A stretch of DNA of 64,000 nucleotides from Camellia lanceoleosa (lineage: Eukaryota; Streptophyta; Magnoliopsida; Ericales; Theaceae). A model generated the notes under the pieces. The model was not told the DNA's origin. It did no database searches and saw only the letters and a list, made by a program, of their open reading frames with translations. A program made the position numbers and the translations under genes. Position 1 is the stretch's first letter. The number at the start of each line of letters is the position of its first letter. The DNA is taken from the NCBI GenBank assembly GCA_025200525.1, contig CM045763.1:150542246-150606245 (forward strand). The letters are read 5' to 3'. Positions 34,111 to 45,640 of this stretch are shown in pieces.

Positions 34111-35087
34111 TGTTGAATTTGTTATTACCTTATTAGGTAAAAAAAATTGAAGTTTTGTGTTTCATTGTGTTTTGAGTTGAAGTTTTCAATTGGTTTGATC
34201 CTTGATTATGTTTGTCTCAATGGAACAATTTTGAAGATTAAATTTGCCCTGGTCAATACGTGTTATCTGTAGTCACTAATGATCTTGAGAATGCAATGAT
34301 GGTGTACATTTCCCATTTCTTGTTCAGGAGTTAAATATATCTCACTTCCAAGTTCCAACATGCCTGAAAAATAGTGGCAAGTTGAGACAATGTGGCCTTG
34401 AAGTTCATTTGTGAGTTTGGGGATTGTGCACCAGTATTTTGGGTTGCTCATGTTTTCTGTTACCAAACGCAACAAATTCATCACAGCACCTCTTCAACTA
34501 AAATTATGAACGACAAAGTTCTTAATAAAACAATTGGGACTTGAGTTCTTATTGGTGTTGCCTATTGAAAATGCAGGAGCCTTGATTAGTGATGCATTGT
34601 GTGTTTGTGTGTGAAACAAGCCCAATGACTTGTAGTCTAATCTGATGTCTTTTATGTGGGAATTGACTGGAAAGGGTTTATTATAAGTTGCTAGCTGGTT
34701 GTTGCATGATAACCATGGATGGTATATATAATTAGAGCAAGTTACAAGTTTTATATATATGTTCAATTTTGGGCTGTTGCCATTTCAATTTCAACATTTT
34801 GTTAGGAAAATGGTGGAAAATGACTTTTGAGTTGTGGACACACATATTTCATGTTGCTTGTCTTTTCATAACAAAATGGTAGCAAAAAGTTTAGATTGAA
34901 ACAAATCAGAAGATTAAAAATATAAAATTTAGCAATTTTTAGTTGGAGGGAAAAAGCAACAATGGCTTATAGTTGATGGTGGTATGTGTAGTTTTTACTT
35001 ATAATTACATCCATACTATTAAAAAAAAAGAAGTGAATATTTGAAGTTTCTTGCTAGTAGGGACTTGAAGACCTGAATACAAGCATT
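34111..35087. other. No gene recognised
   Basis: Short readings at 34263-34484 and 34494-34766 (minus) show no family motif. The region may belong to the eS30 3' flank. Confidence 0.35.
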
Positions 35088-35095
35088 GTTGCGAC

Positions 35096-36022
35096 CAGTG
35101 TTTTAAAAGGAGCACCAAAGCGCTTGCTTATGCGCGAGGCTCATTGAGGCTCACCTGAGACGCCTCAGATAGTTTGAGGCAAGCTGTAGTAGGAAAGGCG
35201 CATTTGAGGCGCTTGAGGTGCGTGCCTTAGGCTTAGGCGTGCGCCTCGCTTCATATAGCTTGAGGCGAGGCGCAGTAGGAAAGACGCATTTGAGGTGTTT
35301 GAAGTGTGCGCCTTAGGCTCAGGCGATTTTTGCTCCATCCTTATTCTTTGTGTGTGTAACCTTATAGAATTACAACCCCTTTAATATAAAATGTAGACAC
35401 ATGTTTTGATCCCCATTTTCATATTAAAAAAAGCTCTAGACATTAAGCAAAAGCTTTGGGATTGCAAGATAGGTATATGGCTTTGGGATTCCTTTCAATG
35501 TAGCAAATTACAACAGTTTCAGGCCAATGATTGAAGCTATCAAGCAATTGGGTCTTGATTTAAAATTAAAACCACTAAGATATTATATGATGTGAGTTCC
35601 TTATCTAAAAATGATTGAACTTATCAGGCAATTTGATCCCGATTTAAAATTAAAATCACGAAGGTATTATATGATGCGAGTTCCTTACCTAAAAAAAAAA
35701 TGAATCACGTTAATAAATTAATAAAGAGAGATAAATACTATAGGGCAAAGTAAGATTGAATGTTATTTTTGAAATTTTTTTGAAACATTGAATGCTATCT
35801 TTCATGATTTTTGTAATATTGAATGTCATTTTATTATTTATTTTTTTTTTATAATTTTAAGAATATTTGTTTTATGTTAAAAACTTTGCTTATATTAATA
35901 TTTTGATTATCTTCAACAACTTGTGCCTCGCTTTGGTGAGGCATGCGCCTCGCCTTGTGCCTCACGCTTAAGCTCCAAGAGATCTTAGTGTCTCAATGCG
36001 CGTAGAGTATTTTAAAACACTG
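35096..36022. mobile_element. hAT-like MITE with CAGTGTTTTAAAA ends
   Basis: Ends are CAGTGTTTTAAAA (35096) and TTTTAAAACACTG (36010-36022). The flanks are GTTGCGAC (35088-35095) and GTTACAAC (36023-36030), an 8-bp duplicate with two G-to-A differences, one at a CpG. The ends are rich in GAGGCG/CGCCTC words and the middle is AT-rich. Eight-base duplicates and CAGNG ends fit the hAT group. No transposase is present. Confidence 0.85.
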
Positions 36023-36641
36023 GTTACAACATCTGATTGCTTGAGGAAAATTTTTGGCTTGAGAGCTTGTATTGATGGTGATTATGTACTTGTGTTGCAG
36101 TCATTGGACATGCTCTAGATTTTCATTTAATGGGAGCCATTGTGTGAATGATTACTATCTTTGTTTCCATTTCTTGTTCATGTTTGTGGATTATAAATTA
36201 GAAAATGTCAATATTGACCTGTCTATCCAGAAGAATCTCAAACAACATAACACTAATAGGAAGTGCAAGTAGCAAAATGATTTTGTTTTGCAGAGTGAAG
36301 CCTTTGCATATTTGTGTGCATATATATAAATAAATTTGAGGAGTGTAAATTGCAGTTTATATAATTTGATATACTAGGGGGGAAAGGTGATTAAGTTTTT
36401 GGAACTTGTTTTATATATTTTTTTGAAAAATTAAAAAATAATTTGACAAAAATAAACACAATAAGAATTTATATTTTTAATTAATTTTTTCATGAATCTA
36501 ATTTTTGAAATGCGTTTATAAAATAAAAAAAAATGTTTTTAAAAAATAAATTCTAAAAATTGAATGGAAGAGAGCCCTTGGCATTGACTTGACCAAAAGA
36601 CATTTCTAGGGTTAAATGGCAAGAAAATTTCTACTGCAATT
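36023..36641. other. No gene recognised
   Basis: AT-rich; the 66-residue reading at 36072-36272 has no recognised motif. Confidence 0.35.
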
Positions 36642-37105
36642 AAGAGTATAAAAATGACCCGCGGCCCGGGGCGGGCCCGGCTCGTTTAGGATTGTTTGGG
36701 CTCGTGCCCAAGTCCCTGGGCTTGGGCCATCATTTGGAAGCACAGCCTGGCCCGCTTGGCCCAACTTGTGGCCCAGCCCATCAGCTTGCTTAAGGCCCAC
36801 TCAAGGTTGGCCCGGCCCGCTCGAGACCTAGTGTCTTTTTTAGTGAAATAATAAAATTTTGATAAAAAAAATAAAAAAAATTTGTTCAGGCCTGCCAAAG
36901 CCTGGCCCAAGCCTGAGGCAAAGCCCAAGCCCACCGGCCTATCCAAGGTTTGAATACTCCTAGGCTTGGGCCTGAGTCTAATTTTTTGGCCCGTGGGCTT
37001 GGCTCGGCCTGGTCTGAATTTTGGCGAGAGCCCACAAGGCTCGACATGGGCCAGCCCGGTCCCGAGCTTTAGTGGGTTGGGCCGGGCCAGATTTACACCC
37101 CTACT
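36642..37105. mobile_element. GGCCC-rich hAT-like MITE
   Basis: Ends AGAGTATAAAAATGACCCG (36642) and CCAGATTTACACCCCT (to 37105) are inverted relatives of AGGGGTGTAAAT. Most of the 464 bp is built from GGCCC/GGGCC and GCCC words. A remnant of the same family lies at 41285-41350. Apparent ORFs here follow from low complexity. Confidence 0.6.
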
Positions 37106-37635
37106 TAACCTCAACTTTTGGACCTAGTAAAGTGTAATCACTAGAGGTTCTAAACATCGGTGACGCGGAAGCTCAAGAGGTACTTGACATGTTGCAAGCT
37201 GGCAGAGGTAGGAACCAAAGAAAAAGATAGAGGGAAGATGAGAATGGATTCGTGTTACTTGTCGGAGAAGAAAACTAGCCGCGGTGATGGTGGGAAGTTG
37301 TTGAAGAACTGTAACTATTATAGTGAAATGAATGAAGAGGAGAGGAATGAGAAGTTGATATCTGCCATTAGATACTGCAAGGATTCGAAATGCCGAGTAG
37401 TGAACCATCAGTCGCGATTGCACGATGCAGCAGAAATTTTAAAATACGAAAATCTTGAAGTGCCATCTTGCGACTGGAGGGTATTGGGGACACGGATTAT
37501 GAGGGACAGAAGACCCTGTGTCCGAGTTAAAAAAACTATGGGATGATCTAGATTAGGAATAGAGAGGACTGTGAATTTGAATCGAGATGGGTATGGCTTA
37601 CATGAGTTGAAGAAGGCTAGCATTGAATCTTAAAG
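37106..37635 (+). repeat. Palindromic-region cassette, copy A (+)
   Basis: The longest of four related copies, with a 128-residue reading at 37160-37546 (KLKRYLTCCKL, MNEEERNEKLISAIRYCKDS, VLGTRIM). The other copies are 40640-41270 (minus), 41351-41885 (plus) and 42190-42735 (minus). I do not recognise a protein family, and stops differ between copies. It looks like a captured gene fragment rather than a gene. Confidence 0.6.
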
Positions 37636-37679
37636 AGTTTGATTCGTTTTCTGATTCTTTTTGATTGTGAGGGATTTAA

Positions 37680-37985
37680 ATTATGTATGCTTCTAGAGAA
37701 GAAAATTAACAAAGATGGTTGTACATGACAATTGATTTCATTTGAGTGTAGTTTAGTTAGTCAAATTTTTGAACAGTGTAAGGCAATCATGAATTTTGAG
37801 AGCTTTTTTTCTTCTACAATTGTAGTTGCAAAGCCCTCAAAATTCACGATTGCCTGAATATTATAATAGATTTACATTGTTTAAAAATTTGATCAACTAA
37901 ACTACACTCAAATGAAACCAATTGTCATCTTTGTTAACTTTCTTCTTGTTAAATTTCTTCTCTAGAAGCATACATAATTTAAGGG
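37680..37985. repeat. Inverted repeat, arms about 140 bp
   Basis: The left arm (about 37683-37822) with ATGCTTCTAGAGAAG and CATTTGAGTGTAGTTTAGTT is repeated inverted at about 37828-37978. The centre is CTTCTACAATTGTAGTTGC. A second version lies at 41930-42165 with one arm truncated. Confidence 0.8.
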
Positions 37986-38155
37986 GTTGTTTGGGGTGAT
38001 TTAAATAAGTGCACTTTTTGACTTTTTATGAAATATGGGATGGGTTTGAAGTGATGTGGTAGAGAGGTGATGTGACTTAAATAAGATGATGCGACTTAAA
38101 TAAGATATTGACTTTTTGGCTTTTTTAGGGGATACCAAACCTAGCCTAAATCCCT
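37985..38155 (-). mobile_element. Short MITE, GTGCACTT/GACTTTTTG family
   Basis: Begins GGGGTTGTTTGGGGTG and ends ATACCAAACCTAGCC, with AAGTGCACTTTTTGACTTTTT inside. Related to the copies at 32540 and 56966. Terminal bases are approximate. Confidence 0.5.
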
Positions 38156-39300
38156 CACAAGCAAAAAGAACAAAATTTTTTTTACATTAAAATGGTTGGA
38201 CACTTGTCCACCTTAAATTAAGCCATGTGGTGATGTATATGAGTAGGATTAGATTAATTACTAATTATCTATTGGCTTTATTAATCATCACTTAGTCCTA
38301 ATTAATTATGATTAGCATATAACTTAATTAATTTAATTAGTTTCAATTAAGGGTTAATTTAATCATTCCTAATTTTATTAATCTAAATCAAATTTTTAAT
38401 TAAACTCTTATAAAACTCAACATATTAAATTAAGGGTAAACTACCAATAGGTCCTACTTTAGAGACTTATTACCCAATAGGTCCTACTTTGGAGACTTAT
38501 TACCCATTAAGTCCTATTTGATATAATTTATTAAGTGATAAAGATAAATTTATCAGTCTTTTTTTTTATGAATAATTTTATAGTGATAAATTTATCAGTC
38601 TCTTTGTTTTATGAATAAATTTTTAGTGATAAATTTATCACTCTCTTATTTTTATAGTGTTAAATTTATTAGTTAGGACCTGTAGGTAAGTAAGTCTAGT
38701 TAACAGGACTAATTGGTAAGTACCCCTTAAACTAATTCAATTCAATTAAGTTGATCACTCGTGGTTTCTTAAATCATCTCGACTTTCAATTTCTAATTCA
38801 ATTCATAATCCCCCGTTAAACGAATCACTATACACATATTACAAATAACATATGAATTATAATTAATTAATCATGTCTAGCTCCATTCAATTAGAATTAA
38901 TTTTTAATTTTCCTCACTGAATTAAAAATTCTTCGCATCATATTAATGCTATTTAAGCTTCTCAATTAATATTTCTAAGACAAACATTTCAATTTCAAGT
39001 TCGAAATTATTTCTTAACTTAATTTTAATCCATTAACATTTATTCAAATGTTGTTCTTGAAATTGATCTAATTTTGCGAGTCTCATAATTTTTGATAAAT
39101 ATATATTTCTAACCAATTGGATTCATTTCCATTTAATTTCTTTTCATTAAATCACATTCCATTCCTTAAATAATATAAGGTAATCAAATTCGATTAAATA
39201 TTTTTATTCATGTTAATGATTATTTTGTCTAAGAAATTCATGTGTTTCCAACTCATTAATTATATTATTTTCTAAGTATCAATTTAATTATTCCATACAA
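38156..39300. repeat. AT-rich spacer with short tandem repeats
   Basis: The unit GGTCCTACTTTGGAGACTTA occurs two or three times at 38448-38515. Three or four copies of GATAAATTTATCAGTCTCTT lie at 38530-38650. The rest is AT-rich with no gene seen. This segment has no counterpart in the opposite palindrome arm. Confidence 0.55.
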
Positions 39301-39309
39301 TCAAGTAGG

Positions 39310-40635
39310 CTTAATTTTGATTCAAGACATTTAAAGGTGATCAATATTAATTATTGTAATTGACTTTGTTCGAGGTGTTATAGGAAGCTTGTTGAAGGGT
39401 AACTCACTTTAAATTGTGAATCACTTCTAGTTTTGCCTTTTGTTTTGTTTTAAGTTCGTTGCTTTGGTTGGACAGTTTGTATTTGCCCTTGTATTTTTAT
39501 TTTTTGTTTTGGTGGTTTTTCTGTTGTAATGTTTTCTCAAATGGAGGCTTTAATGTTCTGCCTTTGTTATTTATTTTTTTGACAGTAATCTTATTTTGTC
39601 TATGAGGAAGAACAATAATGTACCCAACGTTAAATGATTTCATTCAAAGTCAATGTGGACATGAGTGTGCTAGTGTAAGGGCTTTTGAAAGACTAGATGA
39701 TAGTGATAATTTATATGAGATGCTTATGAACCTCATTATTTGGTCGCATCCTAACATTGCTTCTCCAATAGTACTAGTGTTTAGAGTGCAAAATGATTTT
39801 CAATTTTTTGTGGCCGTAGAAAAGGTTGTACAACCTCCGGAAATATTCTTGAGAAAACGAGTGAATAAAATGATATTCTGTCATGTCTTAAAATACAACG
39901 CTATTAAGAAAAGAAGAGGTTTTCCTCAACTTTAAAAATGGAGTGCAAAAGACCGGTATATTAGGATAAGGATTTATCAGGCTTATAGAGCTATCATAAG
40001 GTCTCTAAATCTATTTGTGTAAAAATTTGACTTATATTTTTGTCCACAAATTTTCTATTTTATTTTTGTATTAATATTTAGATATGTTATTTGGTGCAGG
40101 GATGTAATACAAGTAAACATTCACCTTCAAAATGAATCTTTTATGTGTATTTTAAATTTGCAGAGTGTCATGATTTATATTAAGACACAAAGTGAAGAAA
40201 ATGGTGCTATAAATCTTGTTATAAAAATTACTAAATTTAATGTGTCATAATATAAAATTTACTGAATTTTATAAAAGGATTTATAGCACTATCATCTTCA
40301 CTCTATGTCATAATATAAATCATGACACTCTGCAAATTCAAAATACACAAAAAAGTCATGTCCACCTTGACTTTGAATGAAATCATTTAACGTTAACATT
40401 GTTGCTCGTAGACAAAATAAGATTATCAAAAAAAATTAAATAACAAAGGTAGAACATTAAACAAATAAAATGCGCAACAAACTTAAAACAAAACAAAAGG
40501 CAAAAATTAGAAGTGATTTACAATTTAAATTGAGTTACCCTTCAACAAGCTTCCTATAACACCTCGAACAAAGTCAATTACAATAATTAATATCGATCAC
40601 CTTTAAATATTTTGAATCAAAATTAAGCCTTTAAG
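39310..40635. repeat. Large palindrome core
   Basis: The outer arms (about 39310-39665 and 40375-40632 inverted) share GACTTTGTTCGAGGTGTTAT and CGTTAAATGATTTCATTC. The inner arms (about 40140-40240 and 40250-40357) share AGAGTGTCATGATTTATATT. The left side has an extra 475 bp (39665-40140) containing most of a 105-residue reading (39618-39935) with no recognised family. Confidence 0.8.
39618..39935 (+). pseudogene. Unrecognised 105-residue open frame in palindrome loop
   Basis: The reading begins MYPTLNDFIQSQCGHE inside the repeated arm and continues into unique sequence: RAFERLDD, VVQPPEIFLRKRVNKM. Codon content looks more gene-like than its surroundings. It shows no motif I recognise, and a stop follows at 39933 with a possible continuation in the same frame (WSAKDRYIRIRIYQAYR). 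It may be a captured fragment; no function is proposed. Confidence 0.3.
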
Positions 40636-40639
40636 GTTC

Positions 40640-41270
40640 AATGCTAGTCTTTTTCAACTCATGTAAGCCATACCCATCTAGATTCAAATTCGCAGTCCTC
40701 TCTGTTCCTAATCTGGATTATTCCATAGTTTTTTCACTCGGACACGGGATCTTTTGACTCTCAAAACCCGTGTCCCCAATATTTTTCTAGCCGCACAATG
40801 GTGCTTCAAAATTTTCATATTTTGAAATTTCTACAGCATCGTGCAATTGAGACTGATGTTCACTAACTCAGCATTTTGAATCCTTGCAGTAGCTAATGGC
40901 AGATATTAGCTTCTCATTCCTCTCCTCTTTCATTCATTTCACTATAATAGTTATAGTTCTTCTTCGACAACTTCCCACCATCATCGCGGCTAGTTTTCTT
41001 CTCCGACAAGTAACACGAATCCATTCTCATCTTCCCCTTATCTTTTTCTTAGGTTCCTAGCTTGCAACATGTCAAGCACATCTTGAGCTTCTGCGTCTTC
41101 GATGTCCAGAACCTCTGGTGATTACACTTTGCTAGGTCCACAAATTGAGGTTGAGACATAGATAAAACAGAGCCATTTGTGGGTTTTTATGATGAGTTTG
41201 AATTTGAGGGCTTCATGGAGGGGGGGAAAGAGGTGTGAAGATTCAAAAAAAAGTTGCTCTCTAACATGCA
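40640..41270 (-). repeat. Palindromic-region cassette, copy B (-)
   Basis: An inverted copy of the cassette, longer at its 5' side than copies A and C. It adds a start-like MKPSNSNSS reading (41216 downward) and an end shared with copy D around GCAATGATGTGTGTACA. Frames are broken. Confidence 0.6.
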
Positions 41271-41284
41271 ATGATGTGTGTACA

Positions 41285-41350
41285 CAAGGCCCGACCTGGG
41301 CTCGAGCCTGAGTGGGCCGAGTCGGGCTGGGGCCTGATTTACACCCCTAC
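41285..41350. mobile_element. Remnant of GGCCC-rich MITE
   Basis: GGCCCGACCTGGGC through GATTTACACCCCT repeats the right end of the element at 36642-37105. It lies between cassette copies B and C. Confidence 0.6.
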
Positions 41351-41885
41351 TCAACCTCAACTTGGACCTAGCAAGGTGTAAATCACTGGAGGTTCTAGAC
41401 ATCGGTGACGCGGAAGCTCAAGAGGTATTTGACATGTTGGAAGCTGGCAAAGCCAAGAACCAAAGAAAAAGATAAGGGGAAGATAAGAATGGATTTGTGT
41501 TACTGGTCGGAGAAGAAAACTAGCCGCGGTAATGGTGGGAAGTTGTTGAAGAAGAACTGCAACTATTATAGCGAAATGAATGAAGATGAGAGGAATGAGA
41601 AGTTGATATCTGCCATTAGGTACTGTAAGGATTCAAAATGCTGGGTTAGTGAACCATCAGTCGCGATTGCATGATGCCGTAGAAATTTCAAAATACGAAA
41701 ATCTTGAAGCGTCATCGTGCAGCTGGAAGGTATTGGGGACACGGGGTTCGAGGGACAGAAGATCTCGTGTCCTAGTGAAAAAACTATGGGATGATCCAGA
41801 TCAGGAACAGAGAGGACTGTGAATTTGAATCTAAATGGGTATGGCTTACATGAGTTGAAGAAGGCTAGCATTGAATCTTAAAGAG
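41351..41885 (+). repeat. Palindromic-region cassette, copy C (+)
   Basis: Closely follows copy A, with an 89-residue reading at 41405-41674. The join to the MITE end (CCCCTACTCAACCTCAACT) is the same as for copy A, so the MITE end and cassette were duplicated together. Confidence 0.65.
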
Positions 41886-41929
41886 TTTGATTTCGTTTTT
41901 TGATTCTTTTTGCTTGGGAGGGATTTAAA

Positions 41930-42165
41930 TTATGTATTCTTCTATAGAAGAAAGTTAACAAAGATGGTTGTACATGACAATTGGTTTCATTTGAGTGTAG
42001 TTTAGTTGGTCAAATTTTTGAACAGTGTAATTCTATTATAATATTCAGGTAATCTTGAATTTTGAGGGTTTTTTTTTCTTCTACAATTGTAGTTGCAAAG
42101 CCCTCAAAATTCATGATTGCCTGAATATTATAATAGAATTACATTGTTTAAAAATTTGACCCTTT
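41930..42165. repeat. Second inverted repeat, related to 37680-37985
   Basis: The left arm (about 41935-42085) has a shorter inverted partner (about 42090-42162) around CTTCTACAATTGTAGTTGC. It joins copy C to copy D, making a palindrome from 41351 to 42735. Confidence 0.75.
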
Positions 42166-42189
42166 CTTCTAGCAAAAAGAATTAGAAAA

Positions 42190-42735
42190 CGAAATCAAAC
42201 TCCTTAAGATGCAATGCTAGTCTTTTTCAACTCATGTAAGTCATATCCATCTAGATTCAAACTCACAGTCCTCTCTGTTCCTGATCTGGATCATCCCATA
42301 GTTTTTTCACCCAGACACGAGATCTTCTGTCTCTCAAAACCCCGTGTCCCCAATACCCTTCCAGCCGCACAATGGTGCTTCAAGATTTTCGTATTTTAAA
42401 ATTTCTACAGCATCGTGCAATCGAGATGTTCATTTGAATCGCTAGTTTTCTTGTCCGACAAGTAACACGAATCCATTCTCATCTTCCCCTTATCTTTTTC
42501 TTTGGTTCCTGGTTCTATTAGCTTGCAACATGTCAAGTACCTTTTAAGTTTCCACATCACCGTTGTGCAGAACCTCTGGTGATTACACCTTAGGTCCACA
42601 AGTTGAGGTTGAGACATAGATGAAACAGAGCCATTTGTGGGTTTGTGTGATGAGTTTGAATTTGAGGCCTTCATGGAGGGGGGTGGGTGTGAAGATTCAA
42701 AAAAAGGTTGCTCTCTAATATGCAATGATGTGTGT
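42190..42735 (-). repeat. Palindromic-region cassette, copy D (-), internally deleted
   Basis: Inverted copy lacking about 190 bp of the middle found in A to C. The minus reading 42405-42725 starts MHIREQPFFESS, includes MKASNSNSSHKPTNG and ends soon after the deletion point. No family recognised. Confidence 0.6.
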
Positions 42736-43640
42736 ACATTTTGGTGGTTTAAGTAAAGCTTGGAATTAATTTTTTCTTCTTTAATTTTGATCCTTCAAGG
42801 ATATAAATACGTATGTTTCTATGTATACAAGCTTTTTTGCCAAAATGGGTTGGGGTCAAAGCTTTTCAATAGGACATACATAACTTACCATGAGAGAGAA
42901 AGAGAATGGCCATGATAGTAGGACTTTCCTAATTGGCTTGCTCTGGAACTTTCTGCTCTGGGAAAGGGAATAAAGAGTTTTCACAATAATGTAAAAAACT
43001 ACAAATTCAGTCAATTGGGTTATTTAAATTGGCTAAAATATTTGCACTTCACTAAGAGGTCAAGGGTTCAAGTTCTCGCTCCCCAAACTAAAAGGCTATA
43101 GCTTCTCATATAACAAAATAATAAATAATAACAATAATAATACAAGTTCTTGAGGGAGATGAAGAGGGAGGAGGAGAAAGAGAGATTGCACCTATGCTCT
43201 AGATAGTGCTGAGTTTAGGCTATAGGTCAACCCCATCTTGAAAGAGTGCCTGTAGCTCTCGTGTATTGTTGGGTCCGTCTAGACTCTTGTCCAGTTCTCT
43301 AGTAAGGACTTTTATGGCTGTTCCCAAAGAGGGTTCATATATGTTGGTTGCCCCCTCATATCCGTTTTATCCAGCAAAGAGGAATCCTTATAGCTCACTA
43401 GCAACGAACCCCGATTACAACTTAGATGTAATGAGAGAGAGAGAGTAGCCACTTGTATTGACCCTCATGCTTTCCCTTCATAATTGAAATGGGGATGAAG
43501 CATTCTGTTTTATCAAACTAAGGTGCTATTTTCTTCCTACCTTGTTAAAACACCAAGGTTCTATGTTTCACTACTTCAAGCTGGGCAAAATTTGATGGTG
43601 TGAAAAATTGACACCAAAAACTAAAAACTTTGGAATCTGA
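42736..43640. other. No gene recognised; possible SINE-like B box
   Basis: GGTCAAGGGTTCAAGTTCTC at about 43062-43081 resembles the internal B box of tRNA-derived SINEs (GGTTCRANNCC). No A box at the right spacing was identified. The 60-residue reading at 43266-43448 has no motif. Confidence 0.3.
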
Positions 43641-43773
43641 ATATATATATATATATATAACAATACAAGACGTATATGCCTTGCCAAAATGACGAATAAA
43701 AATCTAACCCCTTTGCCGGGCCGATTTCTGGTCTCAAATCTATGTATATATACAATTTGAGAATCAAATAACC

Positions 43774-44059
43774 TTACAATTCATCACGAGAACTTCCCTT
43801 AGATGAAGCAGACTTGGATTGTTGATATTCAAGGAGGTATTTTGTAGCCAACGATGCATGAAATGTAGCACCATATGGAAGTACATCTTCATTTATAGTG
43901 AAGTACGGAGAGTGCCTCGGTTCAAGCGGGCCCCGAGTCGCATTTTGCATTCCAACCTTGTAGAAGTATCTCGGGCCCACCTCTGCAAAAAACGAGAAGT
44001 CTTTGCCTCCATCAATGTTTGCATCTCTAAAACGTTTTTCTCGCCCAGCATATCCCTTC
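43774..44059 (-). pseudogene. ILR1-like IAA-amino acid hydrolase, last exon fragment ending RDEL
   Basis: The minus reading from 44059 to the TAA at 43774 gives DFSFFAEVGPRYFYKVGMQN, then HSPYFTINEDVLPYGATFHA and SLATKYLLEYQ, ending SSRDEL. This is the C-terminal part of plant M20D amidohydrolases (ILR1/IAR3/ILL group), which release auxin from amino-acid conjugates and are retained in the ER by a C-terminal KDEL/RDEL-type signal. The reading before DFSFF is less typical of the family. A CACTA element begins exactly at its 5' edge (44060) and no further exon was found beyond that element at 50690. The 3' flank is 43640-43773. The fragment cannot make the enzyme. Confidence 0.75.
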
Positions 44060-45372
44060 CACTACAACAAAATTGGATTTTTACGGCTTCACATCAACGA
44101 CTTACTTTTTTTGCATGTCGTAAATAATTTCCCAAGCACGACGTGTCTATTGTGTATTGTGTAGGTCGTGAATGCTAATAATGAAGATTTTTTTACGGCT
44201 TGCAATGTTAGCCGTAAATAATAAAACTTTATATGACGTGTATATGACATGCCATTGATACATCAACTATACACGATATGCATATATCAGTTGTTAAAAA
44301 TATTAAACATTTCATGACGCACAAAAAGCTTGCCATTAAAAATTACACTTTCCATGACACATAAAAAGTCAGCCTTTTAAAATATTACACTTTTCACGAC
44401 ACGCAATTACTATCATGAAAAGTACTAAAAAAAAAAAGCGCCAAATGAAAATTAATTAGCGCCAAAACAGAAAAATACGAAACTTTCTGCCAAAAATATT
44501 AAAATTAAAAATTTATAAGTAATAAATTTTCATCTCTATGTAAAGACTATCTCGCCCCATCTTCATCCCTCATCACCACCAACCTATACTCACCTACCCT
44601 AAACCTCTCTCACTCACACTCACTGATTGACCTTTCTCTCCCTCTTCTCCAACCCTCTTCACCGACCTCATAGCTAGCGCATACCGCCAACAATTTTGGT
44701 TTCTCTAATCACCGCTTTGGTTGCCCCTGGTGAGTGGAAAAAGAGGGAAGCGACGATGTAATGAAACAAAAGGATGAGAGAGTGAAGATTGGAAGGCGGT
44801 GTGTTTAGGGTTACAAAGGAGGCCATGGTAGAAGAAGAACGATGATGGAAGTGGAGGAGAGACTCTCCCCTTGTTTTCACAAACAGGCAACTCTCTCTCT
44901 CCATCCGTCCCCAGGTATTTATTCCCTCCAATTTTCTTCATATTTTTTTGCTTTAGATTGCTTGAGATTTGTTGAAAATGCCTATTTTTTTTTAAAAATT
45001 TTTTTTGATTGCTTCTTTTAATTGCTTTAGATTTGTTGATTTATAACATAATTTATGTTGAAATTTCTGTTCAAAATTGGTGAAACAATTTTTGTTTAAA
45101 AAAAAAAATTTGTTTTAAACAATCTATTTCTGTAAACAAATTTCTGCTTTATATTTGTATCCTTTTGTTTTTGTTTTTTAATGGATTTAAAACTAATATG
45201 GGTGAGAGTATTTTGGTATTTTTGATGGTTTCTTATTAATTTTGTTTGGTTTAATTGACATAAATCCTTTTAAACTCTAGATTTATTTTTAGTGGGTTTA
45301 TGATTTTTTGTGCTAGTTTTGATTGCTGAGTTCAATCTTTTATATTGGCCCTTCTGGTATTCTGTTTTCTAG

Positions 45373-45640
45373 ATGCCAACTCTTTACAATCTAAGATATT
45401 CAGGAGCAAACAATGAAATATTAGTAGGACTTTTGAGGGCTTTAAGTGGGTCACGGTCCCTTTTCCGCCCCCGGTTCTGCGTCTGTACATGTTATTGCTG
45501 GAAAAGGAGAGTTGGAGAGGCAGAGAGGCCTCCATACATGTCAAAATTAGTGAAAGATAAGATGTGTTTGCCTCAAGGCATCAGTAGAGGGGCTATTTAT
45601 AGATATTTTCACTTTTGGCTTTGGCTGATGAAATGGTGAC
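45373..45640 (+). other. Open frame inside CACTA element, unrecognised
   Basis: An 88-residue reading with ALSGSRSLFRPRFCVCT and GEAERPPYMSKLVKDKM. Base content is higher in GC than the rest of the element, which suggests a second captured piece, but I do not recognise it. Confidence 0.25.

Noticed and set aside
39618..39935. Complete small gene
   Set aside because: Its first part is repeated inverted at the other palindrome arm and no family is recognisable, so I list it only as an uncertain fragment.
43062..43081. tRNA gene
   Set aside because: Only a B-box-like sequence is present. No acceptor stem pairing, anticodon arm or A box was found at proper spacing; at best a SINE remnant.
44674..44941. 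Overlapping minus-strand ORFs in the CACTA element
   Set aside because: Two frames overlap in a CT/GA-rich leader-like segment. There is no domain, and the plus strand looks like an untranslated leader.
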